Of a stretch of DNA of 64,000 nt, positions 1 through 6,866 are shown piece after piece. The notes under the pieces were generated by a model that worked only from the letters and a program-made list of their open reading frames with translations, did no database searches and had not been told where the DNA came from. Numbering within the stretch: position 1 is the stretch's first letter; each line of letters opens with the position of its first letter. Source of the DNA: an uncultured Oscillibacter sp. (GTDB lineage Bacteria > Bacillota > Clostridia > Oscillospirales > Oscillospiraceae); NCBI GenBank assembly GCA_910577405.1, contig CAJTMG010000005.1, forward strand, positions 11,130 to 75,129, written 5' to 3'. A program made the translations under genes and the position numbers.

Positions 1-90
1 TCGTCTCAGAACCCTCGTCCTTGCCGTCTCCGGTTTCGCCAGGATTCGTCTCAGAACCCTCGTCCTTGCCGTCTCCGGTTTCGCCAGGAT
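1..90 (-). repeat. 45-bp tandem repeat inside a surface-protein gene
   Basis: Two identical 45-bp units (1-45 and 46-90) are followed by a diverged partial copy from 91. Read on the minus strand in frame, each unit encodes 15 residues of the type PGETGDGKDEGSETN, an acidic Gly/Glu/Thr-rich spacer. The array runs off the window, so the copy number is unknown. Perfect identity between copies suggests recent expansion or slippage. Confidence 0.95.
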
Positions 91-535
91 TCGTCTCAGA
101 GCCTTCGTCCTCGCCAGGAGGCACAAGGAAACCGCCATCAAACCCGCCGTCCTCGCTGGGAGGCAGATCCGGGTGATCGACAGGATTTCCGTTTTCGTCA
201 GCCCAGGTGATCTCAACGGGTTTGTACTCGTTTCCGAAGTCGTCCCGTTCGGTGCTGGAGCCGTCATTTACCTCAAAATCGCCCGGCAGAGATACGGGGA
301 TACGAGCCTGCTCCTCATTTTCGTCCATTTTGTAGCAGGCTTCCGTATGGGTGTGTTCAGGCAAATTGCAGTAAGATGTGCAAATCCAGCCTTCTGAATG
401 GTGAATATGGTTGGCTGTACCAGTATCGCCGCTCTCGTCCACGGCCAGCACGGTGAGCTGAAGCATACTCAAGCACATCGTAAAGGCCAGGAACAGCGAG
501 AAGCCGCGTTTGAGCGTCGCCTTCCAAGTCTTCAT
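1..535 (-). CDS. Secreted repeat-containing surface protein (5' part only)
   Basis: The frame opens at an ATG whose complement ends at 535 and stays open to the window edge (178 codons seen). A GGAAG-type ribosome site lies about 10 nt upstream. Residues 1-31 form a classic signal peptide (Lys-rich start, hydrophobic core, end near VLAVDES). It is followed by a Cys/His segment, CTSYCNLPEHTHTEACY. EHTHTxxCY motifs of this kind are known from large clostridial cell-surface proteins, often pilin- or Cna-B-like. A Pro/Gly/Asp linker then leads into the 15-residue repeats. The gene sits directly behind two c-di-GMP riboswitches, so it is probably an adhesin or similar surface structure whose synthesis follows c-di-GMP. 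The C-terminus, and so any anchor, is not visible. Confidence 0.85.
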   Translation of the reverse strand, partial: MKTWKATLKRGFSLFLAFTMCLSMLQLTVLAVDESGDTGTANHIHHSEGWICTSYCNLPEHTHTEACYKMDENEEQARIPVSLPGDFEVNDGSSTERDDFGNEYKPVEITWADENGNPVDHPDLPPSEDGGFDGGFLVPPGEDEGSETNPGETGDGKDEGSETNPGETGDGKDEGSET

Positions 536-580
536 AAGAAAACGCTTCCTTTCTTTGCGTAATTCGGATGCAAAGTATCC

Positions 581-751
581 GGCGGCCGGGCTGGCATTGT
601 CGTCGCGGCGCCCGAGGGTTCCTGCCAAACGGCAAAATCCCGCGGATCGTTCCCGCCTCTCCATTCTGGTTCCCACCAGGAAACACGGAGAGCAGACCTT
701 AGCCCCCATAGCTTTGCGTCCCGCCGTTTCCGACGGTTTGCTGATCTCTCA
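581..751 (-). promoter_or_regulatory. c-di-GMP-I (GEMM-I) riboswitch, gene-proximal copy
   Basis: On the minus strand the aptamer hallmarks appear in order: GCAAACC, a short hairpin closed by a GGAAAC tetraloop-like turn, GGGACGCAAAGC, CTATGGG, GCTAAGG, and a 3' receptor-like segment GCCAGCCCGG near 581-596. The third-helix arm is longer than usual (about 100 nt between CTAAGG and GCCAGC). Between aptamer and start codon, a hairpin CTTTGC/GCAAAG (553-575) abuts the AAAGGAAG ribosome site, which suggests translational control. Family assignment rests on recognising the consensus by eye. Confidence 0.85.
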
Positions 752-858
752 GCGACCGGGCTGGCATTGCCGTACCCCGCAGCAGCGCGCACGGCCTTAG
801 CCCCCATAGTTTTGCGTCCCGCCATTTCTGACGGTTTGCCCTGCACAGGCTGTCTCAG
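752..858 (-). promoter_or_regulatory. c-di-GMP-I (GEMM-I) riboswitch, promoter-proximal copy
   Basis: A second complete aptamer of typical length: GGGCAAACC, GGGACGCAAAA, CTATGGGGGCTAAGG, then GCCAGCCCGG near 757-766. It is in the same orientation as the downstream copy and only a few bases from it. The CTATGGGGGCTAAGG block is identical in the two copies. Tandem aptamers before one gene can sharpen or modify the response to ligand. Confidence 0.87.
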
Positions 859-1150
859 GATACGAAGACCCCTTCCGCAGCAGCCTTCCTGCGGACCGGG
901 TCCTGCCCGGCGGCGTCCTGATTCTGCCGCCTGCACCGCAAACGCCCGCGACCCTCCTTTCCTCCTGAAGTTAAGATATGCCCGTCACTGTGCAAATGCC
1001 AACAGGAGACGCAGGACACATCCTGGAAACCCCGGGCAGGTTTCACTGCACAGGCGTTCCCTTTTTGGAGCGCTTTGTGCAAACTGCCCATTTTCAGTTT
1101 ACAGTAATGTATACATTTTTGCAAACCGGCCCATGGTTTCTATACCATAG
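859..1150 (-). other. 5' leader upstream of the tandem riboswitches
   Basis: No convincing gene on either strand. On the minus strand it is the presumed transcribed leader between the promoter candidate at 1151-1179 and the first aptamer. I see no recognisable RNA family in it. Confidence 0.45.
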
Positions 1151-1179
1151 ACAATATCATAAAAGTACCCGGATTTCAA
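1151..1179 (-). promoter_or_regulatory. Candidate sigma-A promoter for the riboswitch/surface-protein transcript
   Basis: Minus strand: TTGAAA (1174-1179), 17-bp spacer, TATTGT (1151-1156). It is about 300 bp upstream of the first aptamer. Other A/T-rich hexamers nearby could serve instead. Confidence 0.5.
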
Positions 1180-1397
1180 TAGTTTGCCGGTAAGAATTTA
1201 CATCAAATAAAGTTTGCAAAAACTATGCAAAATGACAAAAACAGAAAGCGGCGGGAATTGATCAGCTGTTGAGGGCCTCATCAAAGTTCAAGGCATTTCT
1301 GTCTTAAAAGGGGGCGAAAAACGTCCTGTCACAAAGAATTTATCGTTTTCAGACGGCGATCTGCCTGATTTGGAAGGTAGTTCACCGTTTTCAGCGC
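1180..1397. other. Intergenic region, nothing recognised
   Basis: Lies between divergent transcripts. I see no gene, hairpin or repeat that I can support here. Confidence 0.5.
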
Positions 1398-1426
1398 TTG
1401 AGTTTTCCGGCGGTTCGTGATATACT
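1398..1426 (+). promoter_or_regulatory. Sigma-A-type promoter
   Basis: TTGAGT (1398-1403), 17-bp spacer, TATACT (1421-1426). This would start transcription near 1433 and so excludes upstream TTG codons as starts for the following small gene. Confidence 0.7.
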
Positions 1427-1469
1427 CGGACAAACAGCCTCCGGGAACGGGGGAGAAGGGCGGCGGGGT

Positions 1470-1790
1470 ATGGCAAGATTCAGGAAAGCGACTCCCGTCC
1501 GGAACCATCTTCCGGGAATACTGGCGGGCGTGGTATCTGCATTGCTTGTGGCGTTCATCATCTGGGCAGCGCCTGCGGTCAAGGGAGGTCTGTCGGATTC
1601 AGAGGACCCGCCGCAAGTGGAAAGCGTCACCCCGGAACAGGGAAAAGGCCCGGAGGCTCAGAAGCTGGGAGACAGACTGTTGACCGCGCGCAAAAAATTC
1701 TGGCCTGTGCTTCCGGTATTCATCACAGTAATGGAAGCGCTGGAATACGCGGGAAAACTTTTCGTCTGGATCAGAAAGTGTTTTTGCTGA
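1470..1790 (+). CDS. Small membrane protein of unknown function
   Basis: 106 residues from ATG 1470, with GGGAGAAGG upstream and a good promoter at 1398-1426. A short basic N-terminus is followed by a hydrophobic segment (about residues 14-34), a Pro/Glu-rich polar stretch, and a second hydrophobic segment (about 76-100). This suggests two membrane passes or a signal anchor plus amphipathic helix. No family recognised. It is monocistronic, being followed by its own terminator before the two-component operon. Confidence 0.6.
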   Translation: MARFRKATPVRNHLPGILAGVVSALLVAFIIWAAPAVKGGLSDSEDPPQVESVTPEQGKGPEAQKLGDRLLTARKKFWPVLPVFITVMEALEYAGKLFVWIRKCFC

Positions 1791-1809
1791 AATGGAAGAG
1801 ACAAGTAAG

Positions 1810-1835
1810 AGCGGGGATGATTTCCTCGCTTTTTG
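1810..1835 (+). terminator. Intrinsic terminator
   Basis: AGCGGGGA pairs with TTCCTCGCT around a short loop and is followed by TTTTT. Confidence 0.75.
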
Positions 1836-1850
1836 CTTTAGGGCTTAAAA

Positions 1851-1912
1851 TTGTAAGAAAACGTTAAGAATTTTATCAAGTTGTTTGTAAGAAACAGGTG
1901 TTACGCTATAGA
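1851..1912 (+). promoter_or_regulatory. Promoter region with repeated TTGTAAGAAA boxes
   Basis: TTGTAAGAAA occurs at 1851-1860, and a second copy starts at 1885; TTAAGAA lies between them at 1864-1870. A -10-like TATAGA is at 1907-1912, with TTGTAA at 1885-1890 as a possible -35. Repeated boxes upstream of an OmpR-type regulator are a common autoregulation layout, so they may be binding sites for the following response regulator. That is inference. Confidence 0.55.
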
Positions 1913-1934
1913 CAGCTTAAGGGAGGAAGCAGAG

Positions 1935-2639
1935 ATGAAGGAATGTATTCTTGTTGTGGACGACGACCCGGAGATTGTAGGTGCCATAGCCATCGCGCTG
2001 GAACGGGAGGGCTACGAGGTCCGGCGTGCCTATGACGGTATGGCAGCTCTGGACCAATGCCTGGACCCGGCGGTAAAGCTGCTGATGATCGACGTGATGA
2101 TGCCGAAGCTGGACGGTCTGTCGGCGCTGATGCGTATCCGGGAGCGTCGGAATCTGCCGGTGATCGTCCTGTCGGCAAAGAGCGAGGACTCGGACAAGAT
2201 TCTGGGGCTGTCCATGGGTGCGGACGATTATGTCACCAAGCCTTATAACCCTCAGGAGCTTGTGGCCCGGGTCCGGAGCCAGCTTCGGCGTTATACCCTT
2301 CTGGGAGACGAGCACGCCGAGGCACGCCGGGGCCTGCTGGTCAACGGACGGCTTTCTTACGACACGGCCAGCAGAATTCTCCAGGCGGACGGCGACGAAA
2401 TCAAGCTCACCCCTAAGGAGGCGGGCATTCTGGACCTGCTCTTCCGCAACCTTGGACGGGTCTTCCCGGCGGAGGAAATCTACCGCCGTGTCTGGAATGA
2501 GGACGCCTATTCCTGCGAGAACACCGTGATGGTCCATATCCGGAGACTCCGTGAAAAAATCGAGCTGAATCCCAAAGAGCCAGATTATATTAAGGTGGTG
2601 TGGGGCATTGGATACAAAATGGAACGGCACGAACCCTGA
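1935..2639 (+). CDS. OmpR/PhoB-family response regulator (VanR-like)
   Basis: 234 residues from ATG 1935, 5 bp after GGGAGGAAG. The receiver domain (1-118) has the acidic triad at D9-D11, phospho-acceptor D53 in LLMIDVMMPK, and K102 in DYVTKPY. The C-terminal half (about 135-230) is a winged-helix DNA-binding domain ending in the usual VRGIGYK-like region (here VWGIGYKME). Its 3' end is immediately adjacent to the sensor kinase gene. It should act as the transcription factor of that pair. Target genes cannot be read from the sequence, apart from likely autoregulation through the TTGTAAGAAA boxes upstream. Confidence 0.93.
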   Translation: MKECILVVDDDPEIVGAIAIALEREGYEVRRAYDGMAALDQCLDPAVKLLMIDVMMPKLDGLSALMRIRERRNLPVIVLSAKSEDSDKILGLSMGADDYVTKPYNPQELVARVRSQLRRYTLLGDEHAEARRGLLVNGRLSYDTASRILQADGDEIKLTPKEAGILDLLFRNLGRVFPAEEIYRRVWNEDAYSCENTVMVHIRRLREKIELNPKEPDYIKVVWGIGYKMERHEP

Positions 2640-2688
2640 ACCCGGCGAGGCCCTGGAGCGTTTTGTCGGGGAGGAAGTCCGGAACGCG

Positions 2689-5022
2689 ATGGAGGATGTT
2701 CCGGTGAAGCGGCGCGGCGGGAAAGTCAAGGCATGGGTCAGCTTTCTGGCCTTTTTCCTGGGGCTGACCATGGTTTTGTACAGCGCGGGAGCCATTGGCG
2801 CGCAGATTGTCTGGGAACGGGACCTGACCCCCCGGTTTGCGGACGACTGGCAGGAGACCGATAACTTTCGGGTCGAGGTCTGCGCGGCCCTCCGGGACTT
2901 CCTGATTGTCGGCGCGGGCGGGGAACTGGATTTCTACAGCGCCGACTATTGGATTGAAAACGGAAACGGGATTACCTACTACAGTTACCCGGAGGAAGTT
3001 TACGAGAATCCCTACTTCTGGAGCTGGAAAGAAAACTCCGCTACAGCTGTGCAGGAGGGCCGTCCCCAGGTAGATTTTGGCATGGCGTTGGAAGATACAA
3101 GCGAGTCGAACCTGCCGACAGCCACGCCAGATGAACCGGAGAAGCAGGAACCCAAAGGCCCGGGACTACAGTATGAATCCGACAAGAACCTTCTGTACTT
3201 TATCCGCTGCAAGGACGGAAAGATTTATGACAACTGCGACGGCAAAGTGCAGAACATGGAAAAGCAGACCCTGAACGGCTTCAACTTCTATCTGACCTTC
3301 GAGAACGGCAAGGCCAGCGCAGTCAAGGACGGCCAGCCCATCGACCTTTACGGCAGCGGCTTCTATCAGGGCGGTTCCCAATGGTTCCTTCCGGGCTACG
3401 AGAACTATCCCGCCACGGACCAGCTGGACGGCGTAACTGTCCGCATGGCTGTCCGGGAAACGCCGTCCCTCTATTACGCCGTGGACTACTCAACCGGAAG
3501 CCGTTATGAAAGCAGCAGTATGAACTATCTCTATCAGCGGGTCCAGCAGATTCACAGCTTTTACTGCCAGAAGGCGGCGGTCTTTGCGGCAGGCATACTG
3601 TGTCTGTTCATATGGTTCTGCCTGCGGAAAGCCCGTGGATTGGCCGACGCGAAAATAGCTTCCTGGACCCTCCATATCTGGACGGAAATCCGGTTTGTGA
3701 TTGGAGTGTTTCTGTTTGTTTTCACCTTCGGTTCTGCGTTCGTGGGCCGGGTTTACTACCTGATGCAGGACGTTTTCTATGAATGGGACAGCGGCTATTA
3801 TGGAAACGGCCTTGATATTGCTATGAACCTTCTGCGGCTGTTTCTGCAAAATATCCCGGCTTTGATTGTGCTGGTCTGGTTCTTCTGGCTTCTCTGCAAC
3901 GACCACCGTCACAACCCCAAGGAGGCCCGGAGGTCCCTCCTTCGTCCTTTTTTTCGCGGTCTTCGAGCCAGAGATCTGAAACGTCCTGTTGAAAAGCGCA
4001 TCAGCCGTCAGGCGTCGCTGTTTGCTCTGGCGATGGCTCTGGTAGGGGCGGTGTGTATCTCGCTGATGATTAACCTGACCATTCTTAGCAACAGCTCGCT
4101 GTTCACAGTCCTTTTATGGTCCATTGGTTCCCTGTCGCTGGTGATTCTGATTCTGGCGGCGCTGGCTCTGTCAAAACGGCAGCTGCATCTTGCCAAGGAC
4201 CTCGGGCGGCTGGCGGACCAGGTGGAGGCCGTGCGGGGCGGGGATCTGTCAACGCCGCTGGAGCTTCCGGAGGACGCGGACCTGCGGCAGACGGCGGACA
4301 GCCTGAACGACATTCAAGCCGGGATGAAAGCCGCCCTGGAAGAACAGACCCGCAGCGAACGCATGAAAGTCGAACTGGTCAGCAACGTGTCCCACGACAT
4401 CAAAACGCCCTTGACCTCCATCCTGTCCTACGCGGAGCTTTTGCGGCAGGAGGACCTGGAACCGGCGGCGGCGGACTATGCCCGGATCATCGACGAAAAG
4501 GCCCACCGGCTCAAGGGCATGGTGGAGGATGTATTCGAGATCAGCAAGGCGGCGGCGGACCAGCTTCCTGTGCATCCGGAACGTCTGGATTTGGCGAAGC
4601 TCCTGCGGCAGACCCTGGCGGACCTGGAAGAACCCATCCGGGCAAGCTCCCTGACGTTCAAAACGGACCTGCCCGCGGACCCAGTTATGATCGTGGCCGA
4701 CGGGAAACGCCTCTACCGGGTCTTTCAGAATCTGATCGACAACGCCCTCCGCTACGCCCTGGAGGGAAGCCGGGTCTATTTCACCCTGAAAATCGACAGC
4801 GGCTTTGCTCAGGTCAGCGTTCGGAACACGTCCAGAACAGAACTGCCGGACGGGGTCGATTTCACAGCCCGTTTCGTCCGGGGCGACGCGAGCCGTACCG
4901 ATGGCGGGTCCGGGCTGGGACTGAGCATCGCAAGCTCCTTTACCCAAGCCTGCGGCGGGTCCTTCCGGGTGGAGACGCTGGCGGACCTCTTTACTGCCGT
5001 TGTGTCCTTCCCGCTGGCCTGA
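2689..5022 (+). CDS. Membrane sensor histidine kinase (VanS-like partner)
   Basis: 777 residues from ATG 2689, which has GGGGAGGAAG 11 nt upstream. A TTG at 2608, overlapping the regulator gene, is an alternative giving 804 residues. A first membrane helix (about residues 15-38) precedes a large extracellular domain of roughly 270 residues. A cluster of about four hydrophobic segments, then a HAMP-like region, follows. The dimerisation helix carries phospho-acceptor H569 in VSNVSHDIKTPLTS. The ATPase domain shows NLIDNALRYA and GSGLGLSIA. The multi-pass core is larger than the usual two-helix sensor. The ligand is unknown. It forms an operon with the preceding response regulator and ends at a strong hairpin. 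Confidence 0.92.
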   Translation: MEDVPVKRRGGKVKAWVSFLAFFLGLTMVLYSAGAIGAQIVWERDLTPRFADDWQETDNFRVEVCAALRDFLIVGAGGELDFYSADYWIENGNGITYYSYPEEVYENPYFWSWKENSATAVQEGRPQVDFGMALEDTSESNLPTATPDEPEKQEPKGPGLQYESDKNLLYFIRCKDGKIYDNCDGKVQNMEKQTLNGFNFYLTFENGKASAVKDGQPIDLYGSGFYQGGSQWFLPGYENYPATDQLDGVTVRMAVRETPSLYYAVDYSTGSRYESSSMNYLYQRVQQIHSFYCQKAAVFAAGILCLFIWFCLRKARGLADAKIASWTLHIWTEIRFVIGVFLFVFTFGSAFVGRVYYLMQDVFYEWDSGYYGNGLDIAMNLLRLFLQNIPALIVLVWFFWLLCNDHRHNPKEARRSLLRPFFRGLRARDLKRPVEKRISRQASLFALAMALVGAVCISLMINLTILSNSSLFTVLLWSIGSLSLVILILAALALSKRQLHLAKDLGRLADQVEAVRGGDLSTPLELPEDADLRQTADSLNDIQAGMKAALEEQTRSERMKVELVSNVSHDIKTPLTSILSYAELLRQEDLEPAAADYARIIDEKAHRLKGMVEDVFEISKAAADQLPVHPERLDLAKLLRQTLADLEEPIRASSLTFKTDLPADPVMIVADGKRLYRVFQNLIDNALRYALEGSRVYFTLKIDSGFAQVSVRNTSRTELPDGVDFTARFVRGDASRTDGGSGLGLSIASSFTQACGGSFRVETLADLFTAVVSFPLA

Positions 5023-5032
5023 CGGGTCCGGA

Positions 5033-5072
5033 GAAAAGAACGGGCCGTATATTGTGACCGGTCCTTCTTTTC
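5033..5072 (+). terminator. Intrinsic terminator of the two-component operon
   Basis: GAAAAGAACGGGCC pairs with GGTCCTTCTTTTC (one G-T pair), followed by a loose T-rich stretch (CTTTTTAT). Confidence 0.7.
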
Positions 5073-5102
5073 TACCTTTTTATCTCATTTTGGAGGCGAC
5101 TT

Positions 5103-5888
5103 ATGACTGATACTGTTTCCCTTGAAACCAGCCGCCGGGACCTTTCCCTGAACTGCCTGAAATTCATCGCGGCCGCGGCCATGCTGATCGACCATATCGC
5201 GTTTGCCTTTGTGCCCTACGGAACCGCGCCCGCTATCGTCATGCACTTCATCGGGCGCATCACCGGACCCACCATGTTCTTTGCCGCCGTGGAAGGCTAT
5301 CACCATACCCGCAGTCTCCGGCGGTATCTTCTGCGGCTGGCGGTCTTTGCGGGCGTGAGCTGGATTCCGTTTCTGTTCTTCATGCGCGGCGGGTTTCCGG
5401 AGGACATCTCGTATATGATGAGTCCCAACGTCATTTTTACGATTTTCTGCGGCGTGCTGGCGGTCAGTATCCGGCGGAGCGAACGGCTGAAAAACCCGGT
5501 TCTGAAATTGCTCCTGATTCTGTCCCTGGTGATTCTCTGCGTGCCGGCGGACTGGGGGACTACGGGCTTCCTGATGATTCTGGCTTTCGACTTTTTCTAC
5601 GGGAATTTCAAACAGCAGGCGTTTGCTTACTGTCTGCTTGTCCTTTGTGAGATGGACGTGCTGTCTCTGATTACCCGGCCCTTTTTCAGTCTGTTTTATG
5701 ACGGGGCTTTTTATATCGACATCGAATTTTACAAATATTTTTTAGAAAACGCGGGGGCTTTGATTCCTATCGCGCTTCTGACCTTCTACAAAGGACGCCG
5801 GGGCGCGAAAAACAGCTTTTCAAAATGGTTCTTCTATTGCTTCTACCCCCTTCACCTGCTTCTGCTGGGCTTTCTGCAAACCCTCTGA
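5103..5888 (+). CDS. TraX-family integral membrane protein
   Basis: 261 residues from ATG 5103, with TTGGAGG upstream. It is almost entirely hydrophobic, with about eight membrane segments, and opens with the family-typical LKFIAAAAMLIDHIAF, GRITGPTMFFAAVEGYHHT and a late YPLHLLLL segment. TraX proteins were named for F-pilin N-acetylation, but chromosomal Firmicute members are mostly uncharacterised and resemble acyltransferase-type membrane enzymes. No conjugation genes are nearby, so a pilin role here is unsupported. Confidence 0.88.
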   Translation: MTDTVSLETSRRDLSLNCLKFIAAAAMLIDHIAFAFVPYGTAPAIVMHFIGRITGPTMFFAAVEGYHHTRSLRRYLLRLAVFAGVSWIPFLFFMRGGFPEDISYMMSPNVIFTIFCGVLAVSIRRSERLKNPVLKLLLILSLVILCVPADWGTTGFLMILAFDFFYGNFKQQAFAYCLLVLCEMDVLSLITRPFFSLFYDGAFYIDIEFYKYFLENAGALIPIALLTFYKGRRGAKNSFSKWFFYCFYPLHLLLLGFLQTL

Positions 5889-5945
5889 CCGCCGGAAATC
5901 TTTCTCTTCACAGCAAACACTCAAGACCTGAACATATATGCGGAC

Positions 5946-5974
5946 TTGACCTGACGTGAAAAATCTGCTAGAAT
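5946..5974 (+). promoter_or_regulatory. Sigma-A-type promoter
   Basis: TTGACC (5946-5951), 17-bp spacer, TAGAAT (5969-5974), about 35 bp before the metallophosphatase start. Confidence 0.75.
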
Positions 5975-6009
5975 TGCTCTAATCCAACCAGCAAGGGGAG
6001 GAATGTCTT

Positions 6010-6702
6010 TTGACATATGTAATCTCCGATATCCATGGGCATTACAGCCGTTATCAAGCCATGCTGAAGCAGATTCGGTTTGGAAACGAGGATATGCTCT
6101 ATGTTCTGGGCGACATGATAGACCGGGGCCCCGACGGAGTAAAGGTGCTTCTGGATCTGATGGCCCGGCCCAATGTGACGCCCATTCTGGGGAATCACGA
6201 GCTGACCGCCGCCGTCTGCCTGCCCTGGCTGATGAAGGAGATTACCGACGAGAGCATCGCGGCCCTGGAAGCGGCGGAGCTGGGCGCCTTGAGCGAATGG
6301 ATGGTCAACGGCGGCAGCGCGACTTTGCGGGACCTGCGGCGGCTTTCCCAAGAGGACCGGCGGGCAATTCTGGAATATATCCGGGAGATGGACCTTTACG
6401 CCGAGGCTGACACGGACGAGAACAGCTTTGTGCTGGTTCACGCGGGACTTGCGGGCTTCGAACCGGGCAGGGCGCTGGAGGATTACGGGCTGGAGGACTT
6501 TGTGCTTGCGCGGCCTGACCTGGACGGCCCATGCTTCCCGAACCGGTATCTGGTATTCGGCCACACACCTACTCGCAGCCTCGGCAGCGGGGCGGACGTG
6601 ATTGTGCGGAAGGGGAGGCAGATCGCCATTGACTGCGGGTGCGGCTTCGGGGGACGGCTGGGGTGCCTGTGCCTGGAGACGATGGAAGAATTTTATGCTT
6701 GA
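6010..6702 (+). CDS. Calcineurin-like metallophosphoesterase (PPP-type protein phosphatase fold)
   Basis: 230 residues starting at TTG 6010, chosen because GGGGAGG lies 8 nt upstream and the first codons lead straight into the family start TYVISDIHGHY. All metal-binding blocks are visible: SDIHGH (about 6-11), GDMIDRGPDG (about 35-44), GNHE (about 61-64), VHAGL (about 145) and GHTP (about 191). Length and motif order match bacterial PrpA/PrpE-like phosphatases acting on phosphoproteins or dinucleoside polyphosphates; which substrate applies cannot be told. It has its own promoter and a terminator-like hairpin afterwards. Confidence 0.9.
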   Translation: MTYVISDIHGHYSRYQAMLKQIRFGNEDMLYVLGDMIDRGPDGVKVLLDLMARPNVTPILGNHELTAAVCLPWLMKEITDESIAALEAAELGALSEWMVNGGSATLRDLRRLSQEDRRAILEYIREMDLYAEADTDENSFVLVHAGLAGFEPGRALEDYGLEDFVLARPDLDGPCFPNRYLVFGHTPTRSLGSGADVIVRKGRQIAIDCGCGFGGRLGCLCLETMEEFYA

Positions 6703-6766
6703 ACGCGTTTGCAAGAGGTGAAGGGTATGGTCAGAGGCCCCGGAGACACAACCTCATAGAATACCG

Positions 6767-6828
6767 CGCCGGTTCAGTCCTGGGACAGGGGGATTCCTCT
6801 GCCCATGGGTTGAACCGGCTCTTTTTTT
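6767..6828 (+). terminator. Intrinsic terminator (possibly attenuator) before the hybrid kinase
   Basis: GCCGGTTCA (from 6768) pairs with TGAACCGGC (to 6819), followed by TCTTTTTTT. The 40-nt interior contains a second small pairing (CCTGGG/CCCATGG). It ends 39 bp before the next start, so it could also attenuate the downstream gene. Confidence 0.75.
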
Positions 6829-6866
6829 GCAGAAAAGGGAAGAAATACGGGAAGGAGCGATCTCGT

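Noticed and set aside
1..90. CRISPR array from the 45-bp direct repeats
   Set aside because: Units are contiguous with no spacers and read in frame as protein repeats.
532..936. Protein gene on the minus strand across the leader region
   Set aside because: It runs through both riboswitch aptamers and has no ribosome site.
6639..6866. Upstream extension of the hybrid kinase
   Set aside because: It passes through the previous gene's end and a terminator; TTG 6867 has the ribosome site and leads into the membrane helix.
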